64,000 bases of DNA, taken from positions 124,001-188,000 of the forward strand of contig NZ_SJTF01000001.1 in assembly GCF_004634245.1 (NCBI RefSeq). Direction: 5' to 3'. Below the pieces are notes generated by a model that was not told where the DNA came from, did not search any database, and worked only from the letters and a program-made list of their open reading frames with translations. Shown piece by piece: positions 53,451 through 61,957 of the stretch. This DNA is from Flavobacterium foetidum (GTDB taxonomy: Bacteria > Bacteroidota > Bacteroidia > Flavobacteriales > Flavobacteriaceae). Position 1 is the stretch's first letter; each line of letters opens with the position of its first letter. The position numbers were made by a program, and so were the translations under genes.

Positions 53451-54263
53451 TTATTTTTTATAATTATCAACAGCATTTCTCACACTGCCGTATTTTTTTA
53501 ATAATTCTGAAGCTTCTTCGTAAGAAACCGGAATTTCTCCCATGATCATCTTGACGCCACGATCTACCAGTTTGATGTTGCTTAACTGCATATCAACCAT
53601 TTTGTTTCCTTTTACTTTTCCGAGCTGAATCATCGTTGCGGTCGAAATCATGTTTAAAACCAGTTTTTGTGCTGTTCCGGCTTTCATTCTCGAACTTCCG
53701 GTTACAAATTCTGGTCCCACAACTACTTCAACCGGAAATTTTGCGGTTAAAGCCAGCGGACTTCCTGCATTATTCGTGATGCATCCCGTTACAATATTGT
53801 TTGCATTACAAGCTTCTAAACCGCCAATAACATAAGGTGTAGTTCCAGAAGCAGCAATTCCGATTACAATATCGTTTTGATTAATGTTGTGCGCTTGCAA
53901 GTCAATCCAAGCTTGTGTTGCGTTGTCTTCGGCATTTTCTACGGCACGGCGTATCGCAGTGTCACCACCGGCAATAATTCCGTTGACCAAATCAAACGGA
54001 ACCCCAAAAGTAGGAGGGCATTCAGAAGCATCAACAACTCCCAGGCGCCCTGATGTTCCTGCGCCAATATAAAAAATACGGCCGCCCGATTTTAAACTTG
54101 CAACAGTCTGTGTTACCAAAGCCTCGATTTGAGGCAACGCTTTTTCTACAGCTAGAGGAACGGTCTTGTCTTCGTTGTTAATATTGGTCAGCAGTTCGTT
54201 AACTGACATTTTCTCTAAATGTTCGTATTTTGAAGATTGTTCGGTTGTTTTTGTAAAAGCCAT
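53451..54263 (-). CDS. murQ: N-acetylmuramic acid 6-phosphate etherase
   Basis: MurQ splits MurNAc-6-phosphate into GlcNAc-6-phosphate and D-lactate in cell-wall recycling. The SIS-fold signature is clear: RIFYIGAGTSGRLGVVDASECPPTFG at about 62-87, GIIAGGDTAIRRAVENAED with the catalytic Glu region, and TGSSRMKAGTAQKL near 185. 270 residues is the Bacteroidetes size. Confidence 0.95.
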   Translation of the reverse strand: MAFTKTTEQSSKYEHLEKMSVNELLTNINNEDKTVPLAVEKALPQIEALVTQTVASLKSGGRIFYIGAGTSGRLGVVDASECPPTFGVPFDLVNGIIAGGDTAIRRAVENAEDNATQAWIDLQAHNINQNDIVIGIAASGTTPYVIGGLEACNANNIVTGCITNNAGSPLALTAKFPVEVVVGPEFVTGSSRMKAGTAQKLVLNMISTATMIQLGKVKGNKMVDMQLSNIKLVDRGVKMIMGEIPVSYEEASELLKKYGSVRNAVDNYKK

Positions 54264-54285
54264 TTTTTGTTGAATAGTGATGCTT

Positions 54286-54293
54286 CAAAATTA
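54286..54293 (-). promoter_or_regulatory. Candidate -7 box for murQ
   Basis: The minus strand reads TAATTTTG (TAnnTTTG) 23 bases before the murQ ATG. A -33 partner was not found. Confidence 0.4.
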
Positions 54294-54389
54294 CTCTTTT
54301 TTATTTAATTGTATTACTGTGTAATCGCTTTCTATTATTCCTTTAAAAAGACTAAAACAGTATATTTGTTTAAATTTTTAGCTTAATAA

Positions 54390-54538
54390 ATGAATAAACT
54401 AGATTTATTAACCGGAATAGCAAAGAAAGTAACCGATTTGCTCGTTTAACGGTGGTTTACAATTTTGGAAATACTAAAATCAACGTAAAAGAGCGTGCAT
54501 TTGGAAATCAGGATGAGAAGAAGAGAACGGCGAATTAA
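54390..54538 (+). pseudogene. Remnant of an outer-membrane barrel protein C-terminus
   Basis: A short frame MNKLDLLTGIAKKVTDLL stops after 19 codons. From 54443 another frame reads RLTVVYNFGNTKINVKERA then FGNQDEKKRTAN and stops. The second part resembles the last barrel strand and tail of OMP_b-brl/TonB-type receptors. A TATATTTG box precedes it. It appears to be a deletion scar: the start of one gene joined out of frame to the end of a barrel gene. Confidence 0.55.
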
Positions 54539-54581
54539 ATTAGATAATTAGTCAATTTGATAATTAGATAATGATTCGTTT

Positions 54582-54608
54582 CCTAACAGGTTTTAAAAAC
54601 CTGTTAGG
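54582..54608. repeat. Palindrome CCTAACAGGTTTT, copy 1
   Basis: Perfect 13-bp arms with one central base. Same arm sequence recurs twice more within 280 bases, near the ZIP gene 3' end. Confidence 0.85.
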
Positions 54609-54617
54609 TATTTATTA

Positions 54618-54760
54618 TACATTTTTTCGCGTGAGGGATAGGAAGAATCCGCCACCGCGGACTGGATAGCCCGACCGAATTTGCGGAAGGCGCACATAAG
54701 CGGTTTGTTAAATAGCGCCTTTTGTAAATTTGGGCACGCCCTGCTATTCCTTACCTTAAA
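54618..54760. repeat. GC-rich structured intergenic element
   Basis: A compact GC-rich block in AT-rich DNA. It begins GCGTGAGGGATAGGA, includes AGCCCGACCG, and ends GGGCACGCCCTGCTATTCC. Inside, ATTTGCGGAAGGCGC can pair with GCGCCTTTTGTAAAT. From memory, blocks of this style are frequent between Flavobacterium genes; any open frame through it is incidental. It is bracketed by the CCTAACAGG hairpins. Confidence 0.55.
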
Positions 54761-54778
54761 TGTTTTTGAGTTTACTAT

Positions 54779-54805
54779 CCTAAAAGGTTTTTTCAACCTG
54801 TTAGG
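54779..54805. repeat. Palindrome CCTAACAGGTTTT, copy 2 (imperfect)
   Basis: Arms CCTAAAAGGTT and AACCTGTTAGG with one mismatch. On the other side of the GC-rich element from copy 1. Confidence 0.75.
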
Positions 54806-54834
54806 TATTTATGTTTTAGAACTTTAAATTTATA

Positions 54835-54862
54835 CCTAACAGGTTTTTGGAAACCTGTTAGG
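54835..54862 (-). terminator. Palindrome copy 3, likely terminator of the ZIP gene
   Basis: Perfect 12-bp arms (CCTAACAGGTTT / AAACCTGTTAGG) with a TTGG loop, five bases after the ZIP stop on the minus strand. Confidence 0.7.
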
Positions 54863-54866
54863 ATAT

Positions 54867-55535
54867 CTATAAAAAGAACGCCAATAAAATTCCGAGAACA
54901 ATCATAGACACTTTGGCGATATTGAATTTATGTCCTTCACTGCTTTCAAAAATAATTGTCGATGAAATATGGAATAAAATCCCGATTACGATTGCAGTTA
55001 TTTCGGTATAATACTCGTTTAGTATTGGCAGATACTGAGATGCTATCGTTCCTAAAGGCGTCATTACGGCAAAAGTCAGCATAAAAGCAAAAATTGCTTT
55101 TTTGTTTAAATCGGCATTAATGAAAAAAGTGGTGAGAATAACGGCAATCGGTAAGTGATGAATGGCGATTCCGATGGCTAGACCCTGATGATGGCTAACG
55201 GGAAAGCCCTCTAAAAAAGCATGAATGCATAAACTGATAAATAAAAGCCACGGAATCTGAGACATTTTTGCGTGTCCGTGAACGTGTCCGTGTTCGGCAC
55301 CTTTCGAGAAAAATTCTAATACAATCTGGAATAAGATTCCGACCATGATGAAGATTCCGATTTTATGATTGTGAGAAGAATAAACTTCTGGCAATAAATG
55401 CATCACGGTTAATGACAATAAAAAAGAACCGCTAAAGGCCAGCAGTAATTTTAAATTGGTTTTGTTTTTTGGTTTTATAAACAAAGCCACACTATATCCT
55501 AAAAGTACAGAAAATAAGGGTAATAGATAGTTCAT
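54867..55535 (-). CDS. ZIP-family metal transporter
   Basis: 222 residues with seven or eight membrane helices. The metal-site motifs typical of ZIP proteins are present: HAFLEGFPVSHHQGLAIGIAIHHLPIA (about 106-132) with paired His, and GILFHISSTIIFES (about 186-199). A His-rich loop HGHVHGHAKM lies at about 82-91. It probably imports zinc or another divalent metal across the inner membrane. Confidence 0.9.
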   Translation of the reverse strand: MNYLLPLFSVLLGYSVALFIKPKNKTNLKLLLAFSGSFLLSLTVMHLLPEVYSSHNHKIGIFIMVGILFQIVLEFFSKGAEHGHVHGHAKMSQIPWLLFISLCIHAFLEGFPVSHHQGLAIGIAIHHLPIAVILTTFFINADLNKKAIFAFMLTFAVMTPLGTIASQYLPILNEYYTEITAIVIGILFHISSTIIFESSEGHKFNIAKVSMIVLGILLAFFL

Positions 55536-55618
55536 CTTTTTTGTTTAATCGTTTTTTGTTTAATTGTGTAATCGGTTTTTAGTCAATGTGTCAAAACAAA
55601 CTGATTTAACGATTAAAG

Positions 55619-56383
55619 CTATTTAAAAATCATGATTAATCTTTCGCTTTCGGTTTTATGGAATTTTTTGAGTTTGTAATCTCCAAAAATATCCAAAAGG
55701 AAAATTCCTGCTTCGTCCATTAAATCCTGAAAATCTTTTAACGTTAAGGCTTTTACTTTTTCTGTGAAATGATATTTTCTTCCCTTGTCTTCAAAATCAA
55801 TTTCTTTGAAGATGTGTCCGTCTTCAACATATCTTCTAATGTGGAAATCAATTTCGTCAACGGTTTTGGTTTCTTCCGGAACAAGGTTTTCAATCACATT
55901 TGTTACGTTCATAAAATCGATGACGGCAAAACCGTATTCTGAAAGGCTTTCTTTGATTGCTTTTAAAGTAGTCAAGTTGTCATCGTCGTTTTCGAAATAA
56001 CCGAAACTGGTAAACAAATTGAAGATGGCATCGAACTTTTCTTCAAAAGGTTCGCGCATATCGTGCACTTTAAAATGCAAGGTGTCGTTGCTGTTTTTGC
56101 TGGCTTCTGTAATGCTGTTTTCAGACAAATCGGCGCCCAGAACATCATAACCTAATTGATTTAAATAGATAGAATGACGGCCTTTTCCGCAAGCTAAATC
56201 CAATACTTTTGCTTTTTCGGGCAGATTCAGATAATGCGTTAAGTTGTCCATGAAAACCTGAGCTTCACGATAATTACGATCCTTATAAAGAATATGGTAA
56301 TAAGGTGTATCAAACCATGAAGAATACCAGTTTTGATTATCACCTTCCTGATTCGGAATTGATTCGTTATGCGTTACAGACAT
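55619..56383 (-). CDS. Class I SAM-dependent methyltransferase
   Basis: 254 residues. The SAM-binding loop is VLDLACGKGRHSIYL (about 60-74), with ADLSENSI and FDAIFNLFTSFGYF following. The N-terminal SWFDTPYYHILYKDRNY is typical for this family of small-molecule-type methyltransferases. Substrate unknown. Divergent from the RlmL-like gene. Confidence 0.88.
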   Translation of the reverse strand: MSVTHNESIPNQEGDNQNWYSSWFDTPYYHILYKDRNYREAQVFMDNLTHYLNLPEKAKVLDLACGKGRHSIYLNQLGYDVLGADLSENSITEASKNSNDTLHFKVHDMREPFEEKFDAIFNLFTSFGYFENDDDNLTTLKAIKESLSEYGFAVIDFMNVTNVIENLVPEETKTVDEIDFHIRRYVEDGHIFKEIDFEDKGRKYHFTEKVKALTLKDFQDLMDEAGIFLLDIFGDYKLKKFHKTESERLIMIFK

Positions 56384-56532
56384 TTATTCTATTTCAATTA
56401 ATTTAAAGTCCGGCAAATTTAGTGTATTTTTGCCGAAAAATAACTATTAAGCAACGATACATTGTTGCATTATGTGAGATGTAGTATTTGTTGCATCTTT
56501 AAGTTTTAGTTTTTTTTAATTTAAAAGAAAAG

Positions 56533-57690
56533 ATGGAAGAAAATTTTAAGATGATTGCCAAATGTTTTTTTGGCTTTGAAGAAATATTAGAAAATGAATT
56601 ACGTGCACTCGGAGCTCAGGATGTTGAAAAAGGAGTGAGAATGGTGAGTTTTAAAGGCGATAAAGGTTTTATGTATAAAGCCAATTTGTCTTTGCGTACG
56701 GCTCTTAAAATCTTAAAACCAATTTATTCTTTTAGAGCAAACAATGAACAGGCTTTATACAAAGGTATTTCGGGTTTGAACTGGTCTAAACATTTAAACG
56801 CCAATCAGACTTTTGTGATAGATACAACGGTTCATTCTACTTATTTTAATCACTCTGAATTTGTTTCTCAAAAATGTAAAGATGCTATCGTAGATCAGTT
56901 TAGAGAAAGAACTGGTCAGCGCCCGAGTATCGATAAACAGTATCCAGATTTACGTATTAATATTCATATCGATAAAGATCAGGTTTCTGTGGCTTTGGAT
57001 ACTTCTGGAGCTTCACTTCATCAGCGTGGTTACAGAACGGCTACGAATATTGCTCCAATTAATGAAGTTTTAGCGGCAGGAATTTTATTATTGTCAGGCT
57101 GGGACGGACAAAGTCATTTTCTAGACCCAATGTGCGGTTCTGGAACTTTTTTGGCAGAAGCAGCAATGATTGCCTGCAATATTCCGGCAAACATCAACCG
57201 AAAAGAGTTTGCTTTTGAAAAATGGAAAGACTGGGATAATGATTTGTTTGATAAAATCATTGACAGTTTGATGAAAAAGACAAGGGAGTTTCATTACACA
57301 ATTAAAGGTTTTGATAAAGCTCCAAGTGCCGTAAGCAAAGCAAAAGACAATATAAGAAATGCCAATTTGGAAGATTACATAAAAGTGAACGAGGGCAACT
57401 TTTTTGATAGTGAAAAAGAAACCGAAGGAAAACTTCACATTGTTTTCAATCCGCCTTATGATGAGCGTTTAGATATACACATGGAACGTTTTTATGCAAA
57501 TATCGGCGATACGTTGAAGAAAAATTATCCTGGAACAAACGCTTGGTTTATCACAGCAAATCTAGAAGCGTTGAAATTCGTAGGATTAAAACCATCAAGA
57601 AAAATCAAACTTTTTAACGGAAGCCTTGAAGCGCGCTTGGTTAAATACGAAATGTACGAAGGAAGCAAGAGAACGAAATTTCAGATTTAA
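56533..57690 (+). CDS. THUMP-domain 23S rRNA guanine-N2 methyltransferase (RlmL N-terminal type)
   Basis: 385 residues. A ferredoxin-like/THUMP region (about 1-160; KCFFGFEEILENELRALGA, QRPSIDKQYPDLRINIHI) is followed by a Rossmann methyltransferase with HFLDPMCGSGTFLAEAAMIA (about 195-214) and the catalytic NPPY motif near 310. The layout corresponds to the N-terminal half of E. coli RlmL/YcbY (m2G2445). It lacks the second methyltransferase half, as usual for Bacteroidetes. Confidence 0.88.
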   Translation: MEENFKMIAKCFFGFEEILENELRALGAQDVEKGVRMVSFKGDKGFMYKANLSLRTALKILKPIYSFRANNEQALYKGISGLNWSKHLNANQTFVIDTTVHSTYFNHSEFVSQKCKDAIVDQFRERTGQRPSIDKQYPDLRINIHIDKDQVSVALDTSGASLHQRGYRTATNIAPINEVLAAGILLLSGWDGQSHFLDPMCGSGTFLAEAAMIACNIPANINRKEFAFEKWKDWDNDLFDKIIDSLMKKTREFHYTIKGFDKAPSAVSKAKDNIRNANLEDYIKVNEGNFFDSEKETEGKLHIVFNPPYDERLDIHMERFYANIGDTLKKNYPGTNAWFITANLEALKFVGLKPSRKIKLFNGSLEARLVKYEMYEGSKRTKFQI

Positions 57691-57960
57691 GGCGCTAGGC
57701 TTCTAAGGTTCTAAGCTTCTAGGTTCTAAGCTTCTAAGCTTCTAAGGATCTAAGGTTCTTAGGTGCTAAGAATTTTAGTTAATTAAAAATAGAATAAAGA
57801 AAATTTAAACAATTAAGGTTTCTGTTATTTAAGATTCAAAGGAAAACTTAGAACCTTAGCATCTCAGAACCTCAGCAACTAAAAAATAACAATTAAGCTT
57901 CTAAGAAGACAAGGTGCGGAAAAAACTTAGCATCTCAGCAACTTAGAACCTTAGCAACTT
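57690..57960. repeat. Word-like tandem and inverted repeats after the RlmL-like gene
   Basis: The left part is built of repeated words GCTTCTAAGGTTCTA, CTTCTAAGCTTCTAAGGATC. The right part carries complementary ACTTAGAACCTTAGCATCTC and AGCAACTTAGAACCTTAGCA. Left and right arms can form a long imperfect hairpin. No coding frame was seen in the 280-base gap. Confidence 0.75.
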
Positions 57961-57968
57961 TAAAAAAA

Positions 57969-58205
57969 ATGTCAAAACTACAAGTAAGAGCTTTTTTATA
58001 TCAATTAGGATGTTTTGCAATCCTATTTATTGCTTTCCGATTTTTAATCGCGGCTTATACAGGCTTAACAGGAATTTGGATTCCGTTTACGGCTTTTGTG
58101 ATAGGAACTATTGTGGGGCCTAAATTTCAGGCTGTTCGAACAAAAGACGGCGAAAAGCTTTTTATGAAATGGCTTTTTGTAAAAGGAGTTAAAGAAATCG
58201 GGTAA
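57969..58205 (+). CDS. Small conserved membrane protein
   Basis: 78 residues with two hydrophobic helices (about 8-30 and 34-50) and a basic C-terminus (KLFMKWLFVKGVKEIG). No known domain. It starts 18 bases before the racemase gene and is probably cotranscribed with it. Confidence 0.7.
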   Translation: MSKLQVRAFLYQLGCFAILFIAFRFLIAAYTGLTGIWIPFTAFVIGTIVGPKFQAVRTKDGEKLFMKWLFVKGVKEIG

Positions 58206-58223
58206 TTAAAAACAATGTAATTT

Positions 58224-58916
58224 ATGAGGAAAATTGGACTTATCGGCGGCATCAGCTGGGTTTCGACATCAGATTATTACACTTTAATTAATAAAGGAAT
58301 AAATGAAAAACTCGGCGGATTAAATTTCTCCGAATGTTTGATTTACTCGTTTAATTACGCCGATATCAAAAAGAATAACGATGTCAATGATTGGGAATCG
58401 ACTTTTCAAATGCTTTTCAAAGGTTGTGAATTCCTAAAATCGGGCGGGGCAGAAGCGATTGTTTTATGCGCTAATACGATGCATTTGATTGCTGATAAAC
58501 TGCAGGATGCAATTGATCTTCCTGTTATTCATATTGCAGTTGAAACGGCCTTAGAAATCCAAAAGCAAAAAATTAAAAAAGTAGGCTTACTAGGAACAAA
58601 ATTCACTATGGAGCTTGATTTCTTTAAAGGCAAACTTTCTCAAAAAGGAATTGAAGCACTAATTCCAGCTTCTGAAGAAGATAAAAATTTTATTCATTAT
58701 ACTATTTTTGAAGAATTGGGAAGAGGTGTTGTAAGTGACGAAACTAAAAAGCGTTATTTGCAAATCGCCAACCAACTTATTAAAAATGGTGCTGAAGGCA
58801 TTGTTTTAGGTTGTACAGAAATTCCGCTGGTTATCAAGGCAGAAGATTTGTCTGTTCCGATTTTTGATACCACTTTAATACATGCTAAGGCCGCTATCGA
58901 TTTTCAGTTGTCCTAG
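58224..58916 (+). CDS. Aspartate/glutamate racemase family protein
   Basis: 230 residues of the Asp/Glu racemase fold. Both catalytic cysteines are present: Cys82 (VLCANTMHL) and Cys197 (LGCTEIPL). The N-terminus KIGLIGGISWVSTSDYY matches the YgeA-type branch. It likely interconverts D/L acidic or broad-spectrum amino acids. A hairpin terminator follows. Confidence 0.92.
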   Translation: MRKIGLIGGISWVSTSDYYTLINKGINEKLGGLNFSECLIYSFNYADIKKNNDVNDWESTFQMLFKGCEFLKSGGAEAIVLCANTMHLIADKLQDAIDLPVIHIAVETALEIQKQKIKKVGLLGTKFTMELDFFKGKLSQKGIEALIPASEEDKNFIHYTIFEELGRGVVSDETKKRYLQIANQLIKNGAEGIVLGCTEIPLVIKAEDLSVPIFDTTLIHAKAAIDFQLS

Positions 58917-58931
58917 AAAATAAGGAAACAT

Positions 58932-58976
58932 AAAAAAGCCATGAACTTCCTAAATTCAAAAGTCATGGCTTTTTTG
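58932..58976 (+). terminator. Terminator after the racemase gene
   Basis: 13-bp perfect stem (AAAAAAGCCATGA with TCATGGCTTTTTT) and an 18-base loop, ending in a T run. Confidence 0.8.
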
Positions 58977-59068
58977 GTTTCCGATATTCTCTAACTTTTA
59001 CTGAGATTTTTTTGTGCCAAACAAATTGGCTAAACATGTAAAACGAACAGTTTTCTCATTTTAGAAAT

Positions 59069-59869
59069 TTACTTCTTTGGGCTTTCGTTTATCAGTGCCG
59101 GTACAATTGTTTTTTTCTTGTAAATCGGAATAAAGTAAGAAACAGTATAGTTAAAACCGACACCAAAACTACCGTCATACGTTCTGTTGAAACCTGGAAT
59201 GTAAAGATTGTCAAAACCTGATGGTTTGTTGTTCATCGCCAGCAGTTTTAACTGTACACCAAAGCCAACAAAAACATTATTAAAAACTTTTGCCTTAAGT
59301 CCCAGTGCAACTTCAAGCCAGGCTGCGCTTAATCCGTTGTATTTTTGGTTGACTTCCACAGGAGGCAGTTCTCCCCAGTACGGATTCGGGTTGTAGATTT
59401 TATAACTATTCAAGTCCTGACTAAAAGCACTAAAACCACCGCGAAGACCTATAGTGATAAGGTTTTCCATATCGAGCCAGTTTTCGTAAAAATTATAATC
59501 AAAACCTCCCTTTATATATGTTCCGGTTGCAGTTGTGTTTAATCGATCGTCTTCTGTTGTTTTGTCCTCAAACCCAAGTTCTGCAGCGATATAGTACTTT
59601 TTTGTCAAACGCCAGTCGGCAACAAATTCTATTCCTTTGTAGTTTTTATCGTAAAATGCCCGAGTAAGCTTGAATAAGTCAACACCAACGCGAAGACCAT
59701 AACGGTCTGTTTTTACGAGACTGTCTTTTACAGTTTCGTTGGCTTCAGGTTTTTGGACTGTTTTTTTTTCTGCAGTTTCTTTTTTTACTGTTGGTGTTTC
59801 TTGAGCTTCTGCCAAAAACATTGAAAACAATAAACAAATACTAAAAAAAGATTTCAACGTGTGTTTCAT
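59069..59869 (-). CDS. DUF6048-like outer-membrane protein
   Basis: 266 residues from MKHTLKSFFSICLLFSMFLA, a signal peptide; an upstream TTG start was rejected. A Lys/Glu-rich linker (TVKKETAEKKTVQKPEANET) precedes a beta-barrel-like body (GLRVGVDLFKLTRAF, FVGFGVQLKLLAMN). It overlaps the preceding gene by 29 bases. The rlmD, DUF6452-like and DUF6048-like order appears conserved in Flavobacteria as I recall; function unknown. Confidence 0.78.
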   Translation of the reverse strand: MKHTLKSFFSICLLFSMFLAEAQETPTVKKETAEKKTVQKPEANETVKDSLVKTDRYGLRVGVDLFKLTRAFYDKNYKGIEFVADWRLTKKYYIAAELGFEDKTTEDDRLNTTATGTYIKGGFDYNFYENWLDMENLITIGLRGGFSAFSQDLNSYKIYNPNPYWGELPPVEVNQKYNGLSAAWLEVALGLKAKVFNNVFVGFGVQLKLLAMNNKPSGFDNLYIPGFNRTYDGSFGVGFNYTVSYFIPIYKKKTIVPALINESPKK

Positions 59870-60380
59870 TTTCAGTTTCAATGTTACGAATTTTTACTTC
59901 AGTATTTTTCATCCATTCTCCATCGGTGCCAGCGCTATAAACAACGTCGTTTGTAGTCGGAAGCTGAAAAGTGGTTTTGTAACCGCATGCCCTTGATACA
60001 TAAGTGTTGGTGCGGGAGTAATTAATTGTCAAAAGATCAGTATTTGACTGAGCCGTGTTCGATGCATTATAGATAAATTTATAAGTAACCGTATCGGCAT
60101 CTACTCGTAGAGGTACAGAAACTGTGCTGGCACTTGTAAGGTATCTTGTCGTCGATGTGCCGTTTTCATTAAAAATAATTCCTTCTGGCTGATCAACACC
60201 ATCTACAACACCTACCACCTTCATGTTGGAAACATTTCGTACAGTCGTAGGATTATCGTCATAGTAAAAAGTAATCACTAATCTTGGAGTTGTCTGTGTG
60301 TTGGCATCACAGATATCGTCTTTTTCACAGCTTGACAGGCCAAAAGTAAAAAGCAGTAAAACAGCTATTATTTTTTTCAT
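59841..60380 (-). CDS. DUF6452-like lipoprotein
   Basis: 179 residues with a type II signal peptide (MKKIIAVLLLFTFGLSSC, Cys18), then EKDDICDANTQTTPRLVITF, which has the conserved early Cys typical of the family. The C-terminus ENETHVEIFF is beta-like. It lies between rlmD (ten bases upstream) and the barrel protein; the two envelope proteins may act together. Confidence 0.78.
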   Translation of the reverse strand: MKKIIAVLLLFTFGLSSCEKDDICDANTQTTPRLVITFYYDDNPTTVRNVSNMKVVGVVDGVDQPEGIIFNENGTSTTRYLTSASTVSVPLRVDADTVTYKFIYNASNTAQSNTDLLTINYSRTNTYVSRACGYKTTFQLPTTNDVVYSAGTDGEWMKNTEVKIRNIETENETHVEIFF

Positions 60381-60390
60381 CTAAAGTTTA

Positions 60391-61803
60391 TTATCGAAGT
60401 TCTAAAAGTACGACATTTTCGACATGGTGAGTCTGTGGAAACATATCAACAGGACGCACGCGCGTTACTTTGTATTTCTCATCCATCAAAGCCAAGTCAC
60501 GTGCTTGAGTAGCCGAATTACAGCTTACATAAACAACTTTTTCTGGAGCTATTTTTAAAATTTGTTCCACCACATCCTTATGCATTCCGTCGCGAGGCGG
60601 ATCGGTAATGATTACGTCTGGCTTACCATGCTGCGCAATAAAAGCTTCGTTAAAAACCACTTTCATGTCTCCAACAAAAAACTCACAATTGGTAATATTA
60701 TTGCGTTCGGCATTAGCTTTTGCGTCCAAAATCGCTTCAGGAACACTTTCAACTCCAATAACTTTTTTTGCTTTTTTAGAAACAAACTGGGCTATGGTTC
60801 CAGTTCCGGTATACAAATCGTAAACAGTTTCGTTTCCGGTAAGGCCAGCAAAATCTCGAGTTATTTTATACAATTCATAGGCCTGGTCAGAATTGGTCTG
60901 ATAAAATGATTTAGCATTGATGCTGAATTTCAAACCTTCCATTTCTTCCAGGATATAGTCTCTTCCTTTATAAAGAATTACATCTTGATCGTAAATAGTG
61001 TCGTTTGGTTTTCCGTTTACGACGTATTGCAATGAAGTAATCTGCGGGAATTTTTCGTATAAATGGTCCAGGATTAACTCTCTGTTTGCTTTGTCTTCTT
61101 CAAAAAACTGAATCAATACCATTATTTCGCCAGTAGAAACTGTGCGGATCATAACCGTTCTCAATAATCCTGAATGTTCTCTCGGATTGAAGAATGCTAA
61201 ATTATGCTCATTGGCAAAGGCTCTGATTTCGTTACGTATCGCATTTGAAGGGTCTTCCTGCAGATGACATTTTGTAATATCAAGAATTTTATCCCACATT
61301 TTCGGAATATGAAAGCCTAATGCGTTTCTGTTTCCTAAATCTTCTGTACTTCCAATCTCTTTTTCAGTTAGCCAGCGGCTGTTCGAAAAAGAAAACTCCA
61401 TTTTATTTCTGTAAAAGAACTGTTTCTCAGAACCTAGAATGTTTTCGAATTCAGGAAGCTCTATTTTTCCAATTCTCTGTAAATGATTTTTAACTTCATT
61501 TTGTTTAAAGGCAAGCTGTTGGCTGTATTTCATATTCTGCCATTTGCAACCTCCGCAAACCCCAAAATGCTCGCAGATTGGATCTACTCTGTAATTTGAA
61601 TATTCATGAAATTTTACCGCTTTACCTTCGTAATATGCTTTTCTTTTTTTTAATGTCTGCACGTCAACTACATCCCCCGGAACCACATTCGGAATAAAGA
61701 TTACTTTTCCGTCGGGCGCCTTGGCCACCGATACTCCTTTTGCTCCAGCATCAAGCACCTCAATTTGATGAAAGACGACTTTGTCTGTATTTTTTCTTCC
61801 CAT
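60391..61803 (-). CDS. rlmD: 23S rRNA (uracil(1939)-C(5))-methyltransferase
   Basis: 470 residues. A TRAM domain (about 5-65; DAGAKGVSVAKAPDGKVIFI) precedes an iron-sulfur Cys cluster (CEHFGVCGGCKWQ at about 93-105). A methyltransferase domain follows with DLYTGTGTIAQFVS near 330 and the catalytic Cys in VVYVSCNSATQARDL near 430. It methylates U1939 of 23S rRNA, or a similar uridine. Confidence 0.93.
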   Translation of the reverse strand: MGRKNTDKVVFHQIEVLDAGAKGVSVAKAPDGKVIFIPNVVPGDVVDVQTLKKRKAYYEGKAVKFHEYSNYRVDPICEHFGVCGGCKWQNMKYSQQLAFKQNEVKNHLQRIGKIELPEFENILGSEKQFFYRNKMEFSFSNSRWLTEKEIGSTEDLGNRNALGFHIPKMWDKILDITKCHLQEDPSNAIRNEIRAFANEHNLAFFNPREHSGLLRTVMIRTVSTGEIMVLIQFFEEDKANRELILDHLYEKFPQITSLQYVVNGKPNDTIYDQDVILYKGRDYILEEMEGLKFSINAKSFYQTNSDQAYELYKITRDFAGLTGNETVYDLYTGTGTIAQFVSKKAKKVIGVESVPEAILDAKANAERNNITNCEFFVGDMKVVFNEAFIAQHGKPDVIITDPPRDGMHKDVVEQILKIAPEKVVYVSCNSATQARDLALMDEKYKVTRVRPVDMFPQTHHVENVVLLELR

Positions 61804-61897
61804 AGCGCAAAAATAAGGCTTTGAAAACTTTTACAAATTTTATTTTGAAAATATTTTAGAAATTATTTAAAATAGTGGTTTAATTAACTTTATAACT

Positions 61898-61905
61898 TAC
61901 CTTTG
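61898..61905 (+). promoter_or_regulatory. Candidate -7 box for the histidine kinase gene
   Basis: TACCTTTG fits TAnnTTTG, about 53 bases before the kinase ATG. No strong -33 element. Confidence 0.45.
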
Positions 61906-61957
61906 TTTTGTAATAAATCCAAAAAGTTACAATTTTAACCTACTATTGACGTATTTT

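Noticed and set aside
54593..54796. Open frame of 67 codons on the minus strand
   Set aside because: It runs through the GC-rich structured element and the flanking hairpins; the translation has no protein-like pattern, so it is incidental.
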